NCBI GenBank assembly: GCA_000827265.1
Contig: KN834767.1
Span: forward strand, 533,917 to 597,916
Source: Collybiopsis luxurians FD-317 M1
Lineage: Eukaryota > Basidiomycota > Agaricomycetes > Agaricales > Omphalotaceae
Reading direction: 5' to 3'
Length of the DNA: 64,000 bases
The notes beneath the pieces were generated by a model. The model had not been told where the DNA came from. It made no database searches and saw only the letters and a program-made list of their open reading frames with translations. Positions 1 to 10,054 of the stretch are shown here, in pieces (position 1 is the stretch's first letter; each line of letters begins with the position of its first letter). The position numbers and the translations under genes were made by a program.

Positions 1-740
1 TGTTGAAATTGTGGGTACGTGAGACCCTCATTGGGTCTCTCGGCGGTTTTTGAAATGCCAAGCTTGTCAAGAAGGTCTTTAAGAACGATGACCTCTTGTT
101 TCATACCATCCAGAGAAACTTTGCATGTTTTGAATGAGGCCGCATGAGCGTGGATGTAAATGAGGTTCTTTTCAGTGAAAATGGGAAGGGGAAGGTAATT
201 ATTATGCTTAGCGACTGCATATAAGCATTCCGGGATCGAGATATCTTGAGATGCAAGGTGATTATAAGATTTCTTGATGATGGGTGGCATGAACTTAGGG
301 TTTTTTGAGGGAGGTTGATCAGGAGATTGGGTCTCGTCTCTAGGCCGTTTGTCACACTTCGATGCATCCAGACTGTTGAGATGGTGCATTGCTGTCAGGA
401 TATAGGCTGGGAGATGCTCTTTGATGCATTCAAAGAGGGTTTTGGTGACCCTAATCTCCTTGAATTCTTCCTCAGTGATGGAAATAAGAGAGGCTGTTGG
501 GGAAGGCGTGTCATCTGCCCTTTTATTCAGATTCTTCAGGTAGACTAAGTTGTTTGCAGCTTTGATTTCTAGGTTTCTCTGCAGTTTTCCCTCCAGAGAG
601 AGACCTTTCAAGGCCAAAAGGAAGTGAGGCTTATGGGTGATTCTCTCTCGTCTGGTGGCCTGACGTGAGGCGGTGGTCCTGAGGAGCAATCTCGGGCAGC
701 TGCCCACACCTTCATTGCTGTTCTGAGAGAGATCTGTCAT
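1..740 (-). CDS. Unrecognised protein, 3' end beyond the window
   Basis: An open frame on the minus strand starts at the ATG at 740-738 and runs without a stop to base 1, giving at least 246 residues; the end of the gene lies outside the window. The N-terminal ~70 residues are basic and rich in Arg, Lys and Leu. A mixed helical region follows, then a Pro/Lys-rich linker at about residues 135-150 (QSPDQPPSKNPKF), and the visible C-terminal part has features of a predicted coiled helix (EVIVLKDLLDKLGIS). No signal peptide or membrane segment is seen. I do not recognise the family. A long intronless frame beside a gene-poor stretch could be a transposon-associated or lineage-expanded gene, but nothing in the sequence proves this. 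The start is the first in-frame Met after the upstream stop region. Confidence 0.55.
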   Translation of the reverse strand, partial: MTDLSQNSNEGVGSCPRLLLRTTASRQATRRERITHKPHFLLALKGLSLEGKLQRNLEIKAANNLVYLKNLNKRADDTPSPTASLISITEEEFKEIRVTKTLFECIKEHLPAYILTAMHHLNSLDASKCDKRPRDETQSPDQPPSKNPKFMPPIIKKSYNHLASQDISIPECLYAVAKHNNYLPLPIFTEKNLIYIHAHAASFKTCKVSLDGMKQEVIVLKDLLDKLGISKTAERPNEGLTYPQFQ

Positions 741-1369
741 ATTGAACTGAGAAATGGGAGAGACGCAAAGAAATCAAGCTGTATACAGCGATGAGGGTTC
801 AGTACGAAGTCTTAAGTGCCCGTAGGCACCTGAAAGCCCTCATCGCCTCGGCCTATCATATCCTATGAGAAGCTCACACGCTCACTTCTCTCGGACTAAC
901 CCCGAAGCGGCGACGCGTCGAACGTGTTACTTCATTAATCACGTGGATCCTTGTCACGTCGCTTGTTTCCAGTTTTCTAGCTTTTCTCTCGTTTACTGAA
1001 AAAATCAAGTCCAATTTTGATCCAGGAAATGAGGACGCGCCAACGGTGAGCTCGTTTGGATAATGACCGCAGACAGGATTGACTTGAAATTGCATCCCAA
1101 CTTCCAAGCCGTAAACAATGACTCCTTCTAAGGCGATCCTGCTTTGTACGCAAAGTTTGATTTAAATGACTACAAGTCAGGCCCATGGATACAAGTACTT
1201 GAGTCTCGACTGCACTGGTCAATCAGCTCCTTTCTTCCATCTTTATGCGTTCATAGCTGTCGTCAAAAAGGAGACCTTGGACGGAAGCCATAAAGGCTGA
1301 ACCTTTCGAATTGACTACTCCAAAGTTTCTTTCCCTTCTACGCTCACCGGTTAAATTTGTATTCCATAT
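741..1369. other. Intergenic region, no gene seen
   Basis: The stretch lies between two divergently oriented genes, the minus-strand frame ending at 740 and the plus-strand glycosyltransferase starting at 1370, so it should hold both promoters. I see no clear TATA box, RNA gene or repeat. Confidence 0.5.
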
Positions 1370-3337
1370 ATGGCCGCCGTTAAGCATATGCTCTTTCACT
1401 CCCTTGCCGCTTGGGGTCCGTATTTCTGATCATTCTTCCCGCCATTATACCGAGTTCATTCGCGTTCAGGCCATAACAAACCTATGGCGGCACTGGCAGT
1501 ATTCATTACGCGAGCACGCCCAGACATTGTTATTACCATAATCACCACAGGCTCGATACATGCCAAACTCGTCAACGAACTGAAGTCAAAGTTATCGACA
1601 GAAAAATACAATTCGCTGTCACCTCGTATCAAGTACGGCAATTCCTCTTCAAAGTCCTCTACTCAACTGACCAAAAGTAAATCATTAGCGTTATCGATAT
1701 TGTGGGTCAAGACACGAATCCATTCGAGCCTCTCAAAGAATTCGCCCCTGCATATGAAGCTTTGCGCGATTCCCAACCCCTCACGTGTAAATCTTCTGGA
1801 AGGACTCTGTCCGGACTGCCATCTCCGTCTGTAGCTCTACTCGACGTAAGGGTCATCTCTCTTCGTCTGCGTTGATTGCTAACCATAAGTATAGCCCTTT
1901 GCCGCTTACGCCTACGAGTTTATCCTTTCTGTCCCCAATAAGAAAGTTCATATCATCGCATGGATCTCCGCACCTTCAGGCCCTCTTGTTGGGCTTTTCG
2001 GACCTCCATCCCTCGGTGGAAAAGCTGACCCTTTCTTGGAGACCGAGGCTGGACGAAAGAAGGCGAGAACTCGCATTTCTCTGATGTTCAATGAACAAGG
2101 AGGCGATTTTGACGAACATGGCGACTCTTTGTCTACCAGAAAAGTGCGTTGAAACTCGCTTGAGATTGTAACCGGTCCTCCGAAATTATCTGACTCGTCA
2201 CTATCAGGAGATCATTTCTGGTTACGAGAAATCGAAGATACCTGGGATCCCGCCAATGTACACGCATGAATGGACTCCCCAAATTGTACGCGAATCGACA
2301 AGTATTCGTGTCTTGCTGATAAGTATATGTTTGTAGAGCTTGATGCCTCAAGCAAGGAAACTACATCTCATTGGCCAGGTCTATACGCGCGAAAGCGATG
2401 GCGTTATCATCGCTTCGAATTCTGTGTATGAATGAGAGACTCTGGATGCGACAAGAACATGGTTGAGTCAGACTGGGAGACCGGCTTTTGCGATGGCTCC
2501 ATTGAGTCTACCAAAGCCAAACCACCAACTTGAAGGCGATGAGAATATTCTGAAGTTTTTAGAGACGACGAAGGAGAAGTACGGTTCAAGATCACTCATA
2601 TATGTACGCTTCTCCTTTCCTCTCTGTTCTTCTTGATTAAAATTCTATCGTCTACTGTTAGATTTCATTCGGTACTTTCTTTTGGCCCCCGCAGGAGGAA
2701 AAGCTGGCGGCTCTCATTGAGACTCTCATCGCCAACCGAAAGCCATTCCTCTTTGCTCATGCATCACCTCTAGCCCAGCTTTCCGATGAACTATTGACGA
2801 TGATCAAGCAGAGCGGAATCGGAATGGAAACAGCGTGGAGTCCCCAAGAGACAATTTTGCAACACGAAGCAACAGGGTGGTTCATCACGCACGGTGGATG
2901 GAATAGCATTCAGGAATCGTTCGAACACAGGGTACCTCTGTGGGTTTCGTCCTTCTTCCAGTTTGGCTCTGTCACTCGCTGCACTTAACAATGTCCGGAG
3001 AATTTTCTGGCCGATGGGGGCTGATCAGCCTCTGAATGCCGCTGTACTCGGTTTGACGCATGAAGCAGCGTTCGAGCTTGTCGAGGTACGGTCAGGAGAA
3101 GACGGCACTAAACCGTTGTTGCGTTTTGAGAATACGGAGTATAAGCCGACGTTCACTGTCGATGCGGTCAGAGCTGAGGTTGAGAGGCTGTTGGTGAAGA
3201 TCAACGGAGATGCAGGACAAGTAGTGAGGTCCAATTTTGAGAGGCTGGGTAAGGAGATGTGGAAGAGCTGGGATGAGGGAGGACAGAATAGGAGGGAATT
3301 GAATGCATTTTTGAAGCAGTTCGTTGACTGTCGCTGA
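1370..3337 (+). CDS. UDP-glycosyltransferase (GT1 family), interrupted by an in-frame TGA
   Basis: Family 1 glycosyltransferases move a sugar from a UDP-sugar to a small lipophilic acceptor. Predicted exons are 1370-1415, 1470-1632, 1689-1845, 1895-2143, 2208-2285, 2337-2603, 2662-2939 and 3001-3337. All introns are GT-AG and 49-64 bp, and the total is 525 codons including stop. The N terminus (LFHSLAAWGHNKPMAAL) is the usual acceptor-domain opening. The C-terminal half has the donor-binding PSPG-like signature: WSPQETIL, then FITHGGWNSIQES, then WPMGADQPLNA across the last intron. In exon 6 the frame hits TGA at 2433-2435 (codon 264), in the conserved stretch after NSVYE, and then continues perfectly in frame. 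This is one substitution away from an intact gene, so it is either a recent pseudogene or a sequence error. The acceptor cannot be told. Confidence 0.85.
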
Positions 3338-3588
3338 GTTTTACCCTAGACCATACCGTTGATGTACCTTAGATACCTGTTTTGTTTACTCATTTGCAGC
3401 CGAAGCATAGCAACTCAAGAATTGTCCGCCATACAAAGGCTAAAGACCAACGACAAGTATGATCTGATATAAAGTCGAGCAAAGAGATCGAGCAAAATTA
3501 GATCACAACCACCTACAAACCTGTAAAAATGCCAGCTACAACTACACTAAGTAACGATCAAGTAAGATTTGCGTAAGCAGCTTCAGTG
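3338..3588. other. Intergenic, 3' ends of two converging genes
   Basis: Short spacer between the glycosyltransferase and the minus-strand secreted protein gene. Its right part, from about 3400, belongs to the segment duplicated at 9040-9180. Confidence 0.4.
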
Positions 3589-5070
3589 TCAGTTGTCGGA
3601 AGCAGTGGTTTGGACGGAGGTAGCACGAACGGTAGCTGGAGCGCTTCCAGAGGGTAGCGGAAGAGTAAAAATCGGACCACGCGTAGTCACAGGGCTGGCC
3701 GAGTCTCTATTCAAGACGCATTCTTCTTCAACAGAATCGATATAGCGACATTCGATGTATGCGTTCGAGTGCTTTCCTCCTCCTCCGGGCACCTCGGCAG
3801 AGACTTTATAACCGGAAGCGGAAGCTATTAGAGTTCCTGCGGATGGTAAAAAGTCAACCTCGACAATGGGGCGTAAAAGAAGTACAGCAGACAGACCTTG
3901 GACAATAAATGTTTCCGTAGTAAAAGGGAACTTGTGGCTGTAATCAAAAGGGCGTACAGCATACTCGTGCACCTCCTTGTAGAAGTAGGTTGTAGCGGGA
4001 TTCGCACCAGAAGCTGTACCGATAGGAACCATGACGGTAGTGTCACTACTTGGACCATACTCCTTGAACAAGTAGGTTTTAGTGGGGCTTGTCCCGATGG
4101 AAGTAGCGATAGGAACCATGGTGGTAATGTGACTGTCTGGGATAGTATCTGCATCGATTATAACAGGAATGTCCGTTTCATGCGCGACAAAGGTGAAGTC
4201 CGAGTCAGGGGTAGGTGCAGCAAAACCACCTAGGGAGGGAGTTAATTTGTTCTTAACCTCTTAATGCGACACACGCACCATGAATCACGGATGAAACCAA
4301 AGCGCAGAGTGCGAAAGTAGCAATAGGCTGGTCCCAGAACATCGTATCAGCAGAAACAGGGAAGAACGGCAATAAAAGAGCGAGTGGTGTATTTGGAACA
4401 AAAGCGGAGGAAAGGATGGATTCAGTCGGATACACGGTATAAGTACTTCCAAAAAGCGCTCGTTGCCCATTTGAACTGCAGATATGTATTACGGCCATAT
4501 CAATATAGATATTTCACGAGCCATTAGGGCAGAACAAACAAATCATGGACCTACTGATTGATCCCGGGAAGAATTCTACAGTGAGGTACGGAATCCATAC
4601 ACTGCGCAGTGCCAAGCTAGCCTACAGGGCAATTGTGAGGCGCCTAAATACGAAGCCTCACGGCGTAAGCTAGCTTTCGTGAGCGAATCGCTTCCAGATG
4701 AAGATGTCATCTACGTTATTCGTTTATAGCCATTTTCTGCCACTATTACAAGCGCTGTTTGGACATCTCCATAGGCCCGGCTTGCAATAAAGGTTTGGCA
4801 TTGACGGAAGATGCCAGGTTGTCGCGTTGAAGTAAGGGCATGTATTCCGCGAGTCGACGCGAAATGCTGCAGGATGAAGAAAAAAGGTAAGGCAATTCAG
4901 AAAAGGGACTGGATTCTTGAAATGATATCCCAACCAACACAATATTCTTTGTAATAGAAACAGAAATAAAATGAGAAGACAACAAATATAAAGGGAAAAG
5001 AAAAAAAAGAAAAGCAATAACAGAGAGAAAGTCAACTCCACAGTCTCCACCAATGTTCTGATTTTCCAAT
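3400..5070. repeat. Segmental duplication, copy 1
   Basis: This segment matches 9040-10890 in the same orientation. Matching landmarks are the 3' region of the secreted-protein gene (a block reading atgccagctaca at about 3530 and 9150), the gene itself, its upstream region (TATCAGNAGGAAAAGG-like block and AAAAGCGCTCG at about 4450 and 10170), and a further upstream stretch around 4860-4930 versus 10780-10840. The copies differ by many substitutions and small indels, so the duplication is old. Confidence 0.75.
3589..4342 (-). CDS. Secreted Thr/Ser-rich protein, copy 1
   Basis: Two exons are predicted, 4342-4279 and 4229-3589, with a 49 bp GT-AG intron, giving about 234 residues. The start at 4342 is chosen because it opens directly into a signal peptide (MFWDQPIATFALCALVSSV) and matches the start of the paralogue at 10054. 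The mature protein begins with a FTFVAHETDIPVII strand, followed by two similar repeats (MVPIATSIGTSPTKTYLFKE and MVPIGTASGANPATTYFYKE) and a C-terminal domain with two Cys (ECRYIDSVEEECVL). An earlier in-frame ATG at 4498 would bury the signal peptide. I do not recognise the family. A cell-wall or extracellular role is inferred only from the signal peptide and the Thr/Ser-rich composition. No GPI-anchor tail is evident. Confidence 0.7.
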
Positions 5071-6179
5071 ACTCTGGTCTGATTGGAATACAGAATAATC
5101 AGATTGTAATCCCATCTTGGATATGCTAGATCTCCATTGCTTCAGTTGTTGGCCATCATTCTCCTGCACCTTGGACCTCAACTGACCTCCAGTCTGCTGT
5201 TTCCAGCAGTGGTCCCATAAAGGAAGCCGCCGGTCTCATACCACAACCACAGAGTTATCACCTGGTAGACTACTGTGGCAATAGTAGAGATGTTAGCAAG
5301 CCTAGATACATCCAAGCGCTCGATGTGACTAGGTAGCAGGAGATATAGTGAATTAAAAACTGTTCATATCCGATTGTTTGCCCTCGCTGTCTGTACTGTA
5401 ATCCGACTCCATGGTCCCAATCCTTTCATTCCAAACAGTTACTGCCTCATGAATATATTTTGCAGTCCTCAGCACGGCTGACCAATGAAAGATGCACTTC
5501 TTCAGATAGAAAGGTGCCTGAACTGAAACTTGAAGTATCCATCATGTCAGTCTACACTCAGAGCTCAAGGAGGAGTAAGTAGGTACGGACTCCGGTAAAT
5601 AGGTTACTCAAATGCGTAATGCAGAGTATGTGCTCAAACTGCCACAAGAAGAGCGCCATGTGTGTGCAACGGGCTTTTGATCATGAGCTGGGTACTCTGG
5701 TGCGAGACTCGCATTGTGGAAGGGTATCTGATACATGTACGTTGCCCCGTGGTTGTGTAGTATCTTTACTTTTGGTTACATAATCTGGATGAATGGGAGA
5801 CCGAGGATTGTTCGTTGGTGTCGTATGATTGTGCAGTTTCGTTTACTTCAGATCCACTGTGATGAAGGGGCTGCAAGTAGACGGAGATAGATTTCAGCCA
5901 CCTTGTATGTGAAAATATGACTTGTCATGATTTGTTGAAGTACTTAATTGGCAGAGTTTTACTACTCGAAAGTTCAGCAGGAAGGACTGCGACAATCTAA
6001 TTTTTCCACTCAACCTCGTATGGGAGTACCAGTAGGAGAGAGACAAATGGAAGGTAACTTACTAACTACGGGACAGCACTCTATGTACATTGTAAATATT
6101 TCACATTGGGACCTACATTTGTCATTATGAACATGAACCTTCATTGGTTCAGGTCCGCCCATGATGAATTTTTTCTCTA
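4343..6179. other. Long intergenic region, no convincing gene
   Basis: The left part (to about 5070) is the upstream portion of the segmental duplication. On the minus strand at 4724-5069 there is an open frame with a T-rich hydrophobic stretch, conserved only as DNA in the second copy, so it is not called as a gene. From 5070 to 6179 I see only short frames and A/T-rich spacer before the NLR 3' end. Confidence 0.4.
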
Positions 6180-8261
6180 TCATGCTCCACTTTTCTTAAT
6201 GCAAGATAAAGAATGTACCCCAAAAAACCAGAAGTGCGTTACAGTACGAGGAAGAGATTTCTCAAACTGTGAGCTCACATGAGCCTTCAGCTGCTGCTTG
6301 ATTTCATTGGCATTTCCCTTGGCAATGGTTGAAGACAACCAAGGAGGATACTGAATGGGTATACTGTACTCCTTGCATTCACCCAAATGTGGTCCAGTTA
6401 CCACTGCTATAGTAAAGCCGATTGTGGTTATATCTTGAAAGGGCTGCAAATGATGCCCACATTTGTTCTGGGAAAATGGCAACAGTATAAGCATTTTGAA
6501 GACCAGATACAAGTTAGAAACATTGTGTGTATTCACCTGAAATTTATACCATGTTTGGAATATCAAATGCAGAACTTGTGTAAGATAAGATAGAAGTATG
6601 TGCACTTGAGTGGAAGATGATGTCTTAATTTCAAGTGTTTGAGTGATGCCAGCATAGACAGGAAATGAAGCAAGCTTGGATATCAGGGCATCACTCCCAC
6701 TTGCATGAGCACAATGAAATATCCATTTCTCACGAGCATAGGCACCAATAGATGATAGGTCATTGTAGTGCTCCAAGCAGCCTTGAGCAAGGAGGTCATG
6801 ACCAGCTGATCTATGAATCTGATCTATGTGAAAATGCAATGACCGATTGTGGTCAAGGAGAAATTCAGGGAATGATGCATGAGCGAAATCAAATCCCGAA
6901 TCAACAGGTGAAGGATCTTTGAAAAGAGAGTGGACACCAGAGGATATAGCATGAAGGGTCCCAGCAGGGATACCACACAAAAGATGAAGGAATTTGATTT
7001 GATATCCATTGTTCTGTTGTTGAAAGATAATACGTGCAGCAAGAACCTGGAGTAGGAGAGTTTGCCTCGGGACAGGGGATAAAATCTGAAGATAGAGTAC
7101 ATCTAGCTGAGCATATGGCGAGTCCCTGCCTTCATAATCCTTCAAAGGAAGGTTCAAGACGATATTAAGACGATCCGAAGGGACATCACCATCATGATCA
7201 ACATATTTTAGTACTGTTGCTGCATATATGAACTGACCTGAGGATTTTTGTAACAGATATTCAACATGTGCTGGGATAGGCCATGGACGAGGAACATGTG
7301 CCATTGAGTGTGAATGATCTTTAAGGATTTTGCGGAATCCATCTATCAAGAAGACTCGAATGTCCTCAGAGGCTTCATATGTATCATCTAGAGATATCCA
7401 TTGGCAACCACTTTCAAATTCTGGTCCACCAAAACACTCTTTAATGCGAAACTCTGGTCTGCTGCAAATTAGGAGTTGAAAAGGGAGGCTCATTTTTAGC
7501 AGTATCTTGGCCAGAACAGAGAGAATGCATGACCACTCATCATGATCATTGGAGCATTCATCTAGACCGTCGATGATCAGTATGTGAGGGGGGCGAGGGT
7601 ATTTTTTCTGACTTGTCCGGTTGCTTAGCTCTTGGTGGACTTGAGCCTTTGACCAAGGCTGAATGATCAGGGTCTCACATTGTTTTTGGATTGATGAGGT
7701 GGGAGCAAATGGATTGCAAGTGACCGCCGCATCCACAGTTGCACGGAGCTCCGTTATAGCAACAGCCATCTGCAAAGCAAGTGTGGTAAATAACCGCTGA
7801 GCATTATTCCGTGTGGAATCCGAACGCCAGAAAAAGAAACTCCCAAGGAGGGTACCATTCTCAGCGCAGGATTGGGCAAAAGTCTGGGCAATTGCAGACT
7901 TTCCGGCCCCAGCCGGCCCGTAAAGCCAACGAATAGGAGTACGGTCCAAGCCTGCGGCTGAGTGTGACACATTTGCCCAATGATTCAAGTCATGTAGAAT
8001 GGCTTTACGAGTTCCTGGAAGGCACAAGGGAGGTGGATAACGAGCGCCAGCATCATATAATGCGGAAGTCGATGTATGATAGTATAATTTTGAAAGCCCT
8101 GTGTCTGCATTAGAGATGGGACGTTTCCCTCGCGATTCATTCGTGAGCTTACCTCCACCCTTCTTTTCGACTACATTCAAATTCAAATCGCGGCCAACAT
8201 TACTGAAGATTCCGCCGTTGATAGTGAATTCGTGCGAGTTGTTGAACATTTCAACTGGCAA
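6180..8261 (-). CDS. NACHT-domain NLR-type protein
   Basis: A single exon of up to 693 residues. NACHT proteins are ATP/GTP-switch receptors of the fungal NLR class, linked to non-self recognition and regulated cell death. The P-loop is GPAGAGKS at about residues 115-122 and Walker B is ILIIDGLDEC at about 227-236. A SFFFWRSD strand and an LLICSRPE sensor-like strand follow the usual NACHT order. The N terminus (residues 5-30, MFNNSHEFTINGGIFSNVG) is the short Gly-Gly motif typical of Agaricomycete NACHT proteins. The Met at 8249 (residue 5) starts exactly at this motif and is probably the real start. No WD40, ankyrin or TPR repeats are seen after the NACHT and winged-helix-like region. The last ~130 residues look less conserved, and unmodelled introns near 6530-6600 are possible. 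Confidence 0.85.
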   Translation of the reverse strand: MPVEMFNNSHEFTINGGIFSNVGRDLNLNVVEKKGGGKLTNESRGKRPISNADTGLSKLYYHTSTSALYDAGARYPPPLCLPGTRKAILHDLNHWANVSHSAAGLDRTPIRWLYGPAGAGKSAIAQTFAQSCAENGTLLGSFFFWRSDSTRNNAQRLFTTLALQMAVAITELRATVDAAVTCNPFAPTSSIQKQCETLIIQPWSKAQVHQELSNRTSQKKYPRPPHILIIDGLDECSNDHDEWSCILSVLAKILLKMSLPFQLLICSRPEFRIKECFGGPEFESGCQWISLDDTYEASEDIRVFLIDGFRKILKDHSHSMAHVPRPWPIPAHVEYLLQKSSGQFIYAATVLKYVDHDGDVPSDRLNIVLNLPLKDYEGRDSPYAQLDVLYLQILSPVPRQTLLLQVLAARIIFQQQNNGYQIKFLHLLCGIPAGTLHAISSGVHSLFKDPSPVDSGFDFAHASFPEFLLDHNRSLHFHIDQIHRSAGHDLLAQGCLEHYNDLSSIGAYAREKWIFHCAHASGSDALISKLASFPVYAGITQTLEIKTSSSTQVHILLSYLTQVLHLIFQTWYKFQVNTHNVSNLYLVFKMLILLPFSQNKCGHHLQPFQDITTIGFTIAVVTGPHLGECKEYSIPIQYPPWLSSTIAKGNANEIKQQLKAHVSSQFEKSLPRTVTHFWFFGVHSLSCIKKSGA

Positions 8262-8374
8262 TAACTACAGGGAGCGAGGTGGCCAGAGATAGCGGAAGAT
8301 GATAGAAGATCTCTATAGCTCTTGCTGTGGCAATACCCCGCCTGTTGCGTCATAGCCTCGATTACATAAGATTA

Positions 8375-8806
8375 CATAAGATAGTGTTGACCCGCAACTG
8401 GGTACATCACGTGCTAAAAGCGTGACAAATTGTGACAAAAAGCCCATGAATTCTCAAAAATCTATCAGACATTCATTGAGGGGTTAAATCATCAAAAGGG
8501 CTCAGAGGAACCCTTCATGTTGACCATCTCCATAATTTCTCTGAGCCCGATTTTTATTATCTTTCTAATTCACAAAGGAGATAGAAGATCTTTTGTATTT
8601 CACTACCAGATAGATGCATACTTTATACACATAAACTGATAAAAAGAGCTCAGAGGAAATTTAGAGAGGAGCTTCCCCGACAATGCTGGCTATGTTTTTG
8701 CTGGTACGACAAAAGCCAGATGTGCAGATACAGGATTTGCAGAAAGTCACAGAGTTGTCACTTTCATGTGATGTACCTGGTTGCGGGTCAATACTATCTT
8801 ACAATC
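8375..8806. mobile_element. MITE-like inverted-repeat element
   Basis: The sequence at 8376-8413 (TAAGATAGTGTTGACCCGCA onward, through GGTACATCAC) recurs as its reverse complement at about 8764-8806 with only a few mismatches. This gives terminal inverted repeats of about 40 bp around roughly 430 bp of A/T-rich DNA without coding capacity. Inside, GGGCTCAGAGG (about 8498) and TCTCTGAGCCC (about 8540) form a further hairpin. It sits between the NLR start and the NLR relic. No target-site duplication longer than TA can be claimed. Confidence 0.5.
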
Positions 8807-8849
8807 CCGACCTTCCACTCCGGCAGATTCCAGGTACTTGGGACTTTGT

Positions 8850-9005
8850 AAGCTTGTCTTTCTCATTAAATACAAATTGCGGCGAGGGTAACTAAAGATT
8901 CCGCAATAATAGTGAGAAATTGGGTGATTTTATAAACATATCTTGCATGAAAATCTCCGAAGCTATCATGACTCTTGCTGTATGGCAATAATATAGTCCG
9001 TTGCA
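8850..9005 (-). pseudogene. Relic of a second NLR gene, N-terminal end and promoter
   Basis: On the minus strand, 8925-8860 aligns with the first exon start of the NLR (8245-8185): the blocks TTCNCTATNAAC/TTATT, GCGGAATCTT and CGCAATTTG recur in the same order but with frameshifts and stops. The bases beyond (8945-9005) also resemble the NLR upstream region (CTCTTGCTGT, GGCAATA, CGTTGCACC against 8310-8345). The rest of the second NLR is gone. Confidence 0.6.
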
Positions 9006-9347
9006 CCCGAATGGGGGAAACTCAAGAAAATCATCCTCACTAGATATCCAGTCTCAAGACTAACAATAATATGTCTGATATGAGGTCAAGCAAAACCAAA
9101 GAGATCTAGCAATTTTCAGATCGCAACCATATACAAACCCATCAAAATGCCAGCTACAGCTACACCGAGCAATGATCAAGTATGAAGTTTGCGCAAGTAG
9201 TTTTGGTGTCAGTTCTCAAGTAGTCGGGATAGTGGTAGCACAAATGGTAGCTGTATTGCTTCCCAATGATATCTAAGGAGCCGGACTGTAAATTGGGTGG
9301 ATAAATGTCACAGGGCTATCCAAGCCTGCTTTCATGACACTTCTCCT

Positions 9348-10054
9348 TCAATGGGGTTGATATAGTGGCATTCGATGTCTGCGCTCCATTCGCTTTGGTC
9401 CTCCGGGCGAAAAGGCAGACAGTATATAACCTGAAGCGGAAGCTCCTGGAGTCCCAGCAGATGCCAAAAGTGCCAAAGGGTTAACTTCGACAACAAGGTG
9501 TAGTAGAGGCACAGTAGACAGACCTGAGACAGTGAATGTTTCAGTAGTAAGGTGGCCCGTATTAGCTGTGCGTCCGGGATACTCTTGTATCTCCTTGTAC
9601 AAATAGGTATTAGCAGGCCTTGCCCCAGAAAATGTTCTGGGAGGGATCACAATAGTGGAAATGTTGATACCGAGTTCATGATAGATCTGTTCCTCCCTGG
9701 AAGAGTAGGTTGTAGTTGGTCTTGCTCCGGAAGATGTCCTGGGAGGAATCACGATGGTGGAAATATTAATACCGAGTTCATGATAGATCTGTTCCTCCTT
9801 GGAAGAGTAGGTTCTGGTAGGAATCACGATGGTAGTAATATGGCTGCCTGTGATGGTATCAGGACCAATCAAAATTGGAATGTCCGTTTCTTGTGCAACG
9901 AAGGTGAAGTCGCCAGGTGCAGGTGCAGCCAAACTTCCTGGGGAAGAGATAAAACTTTGGTTGAATATTTATCGAACGCACACGCACTATGAGTCACAGA
10001 TAAAACCAGAGCACCGAGGGTTAAAGTAATTATAGGCTGGTCCCACAACATCAT
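9348..10054 (-). CDS. Secreted Thr/Ser-rich protein, copy 2, C-terminal frame altered
   Basis: Paralogue of the gene at 3589-4342. Exons are 10054-9988 and 9937-9348 with a 50 bp intron at the same position, about 218 residues. The signal peptide (MLWDQPIITLTLGALVLSV) and FTFVAQETDIPILI strand are conserved. The central repeat has expanded: units opening with STIVIPPRT and containing EEQIYHELGINI are tandemly repeated. After SPGGPKR the reading frame differs from copy 1. The counterpart of copy 1's ECRYIDSVEEE survives in another frame as ECHYINPIEGE near 9345-9385, so a small indel around 9390-9410 has replaced the last ~45 residues with an unrelated short tail. Function unknown. Confidence 0.65.
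9590..9842 (-). repeat. 102-bp in-frame tandem repeat inside the secreted protein gene
   Basis: The block CCGAGTTCATGATAGATCTG occurs at 9670 and again at 9772, exactly 102 bp apart (34 codons). The flanking sequence is also repeated, with a third partial unit at each end; one unit lacks 9 codons. The repeat encodes an STIVIPPRT strand, a Gly-Ala-Arg-Pro turn and an acidic EEQIYHEL segment. Confidence 0.8.

Noticed and set aside
2424..2455. Possible intron removing the glycosyltransferase stop
   Set aside because: The only GT-AG pair would give about 32 bp, shorter than any other intron here, and would delete conserved residues.
4724..5069. Minus-strand frames with a hydrophobic run
   Set aside because: The hydrophobicity comes from a T-rich tract and the frame is not kept in the duplicated copy at 10708-10893.
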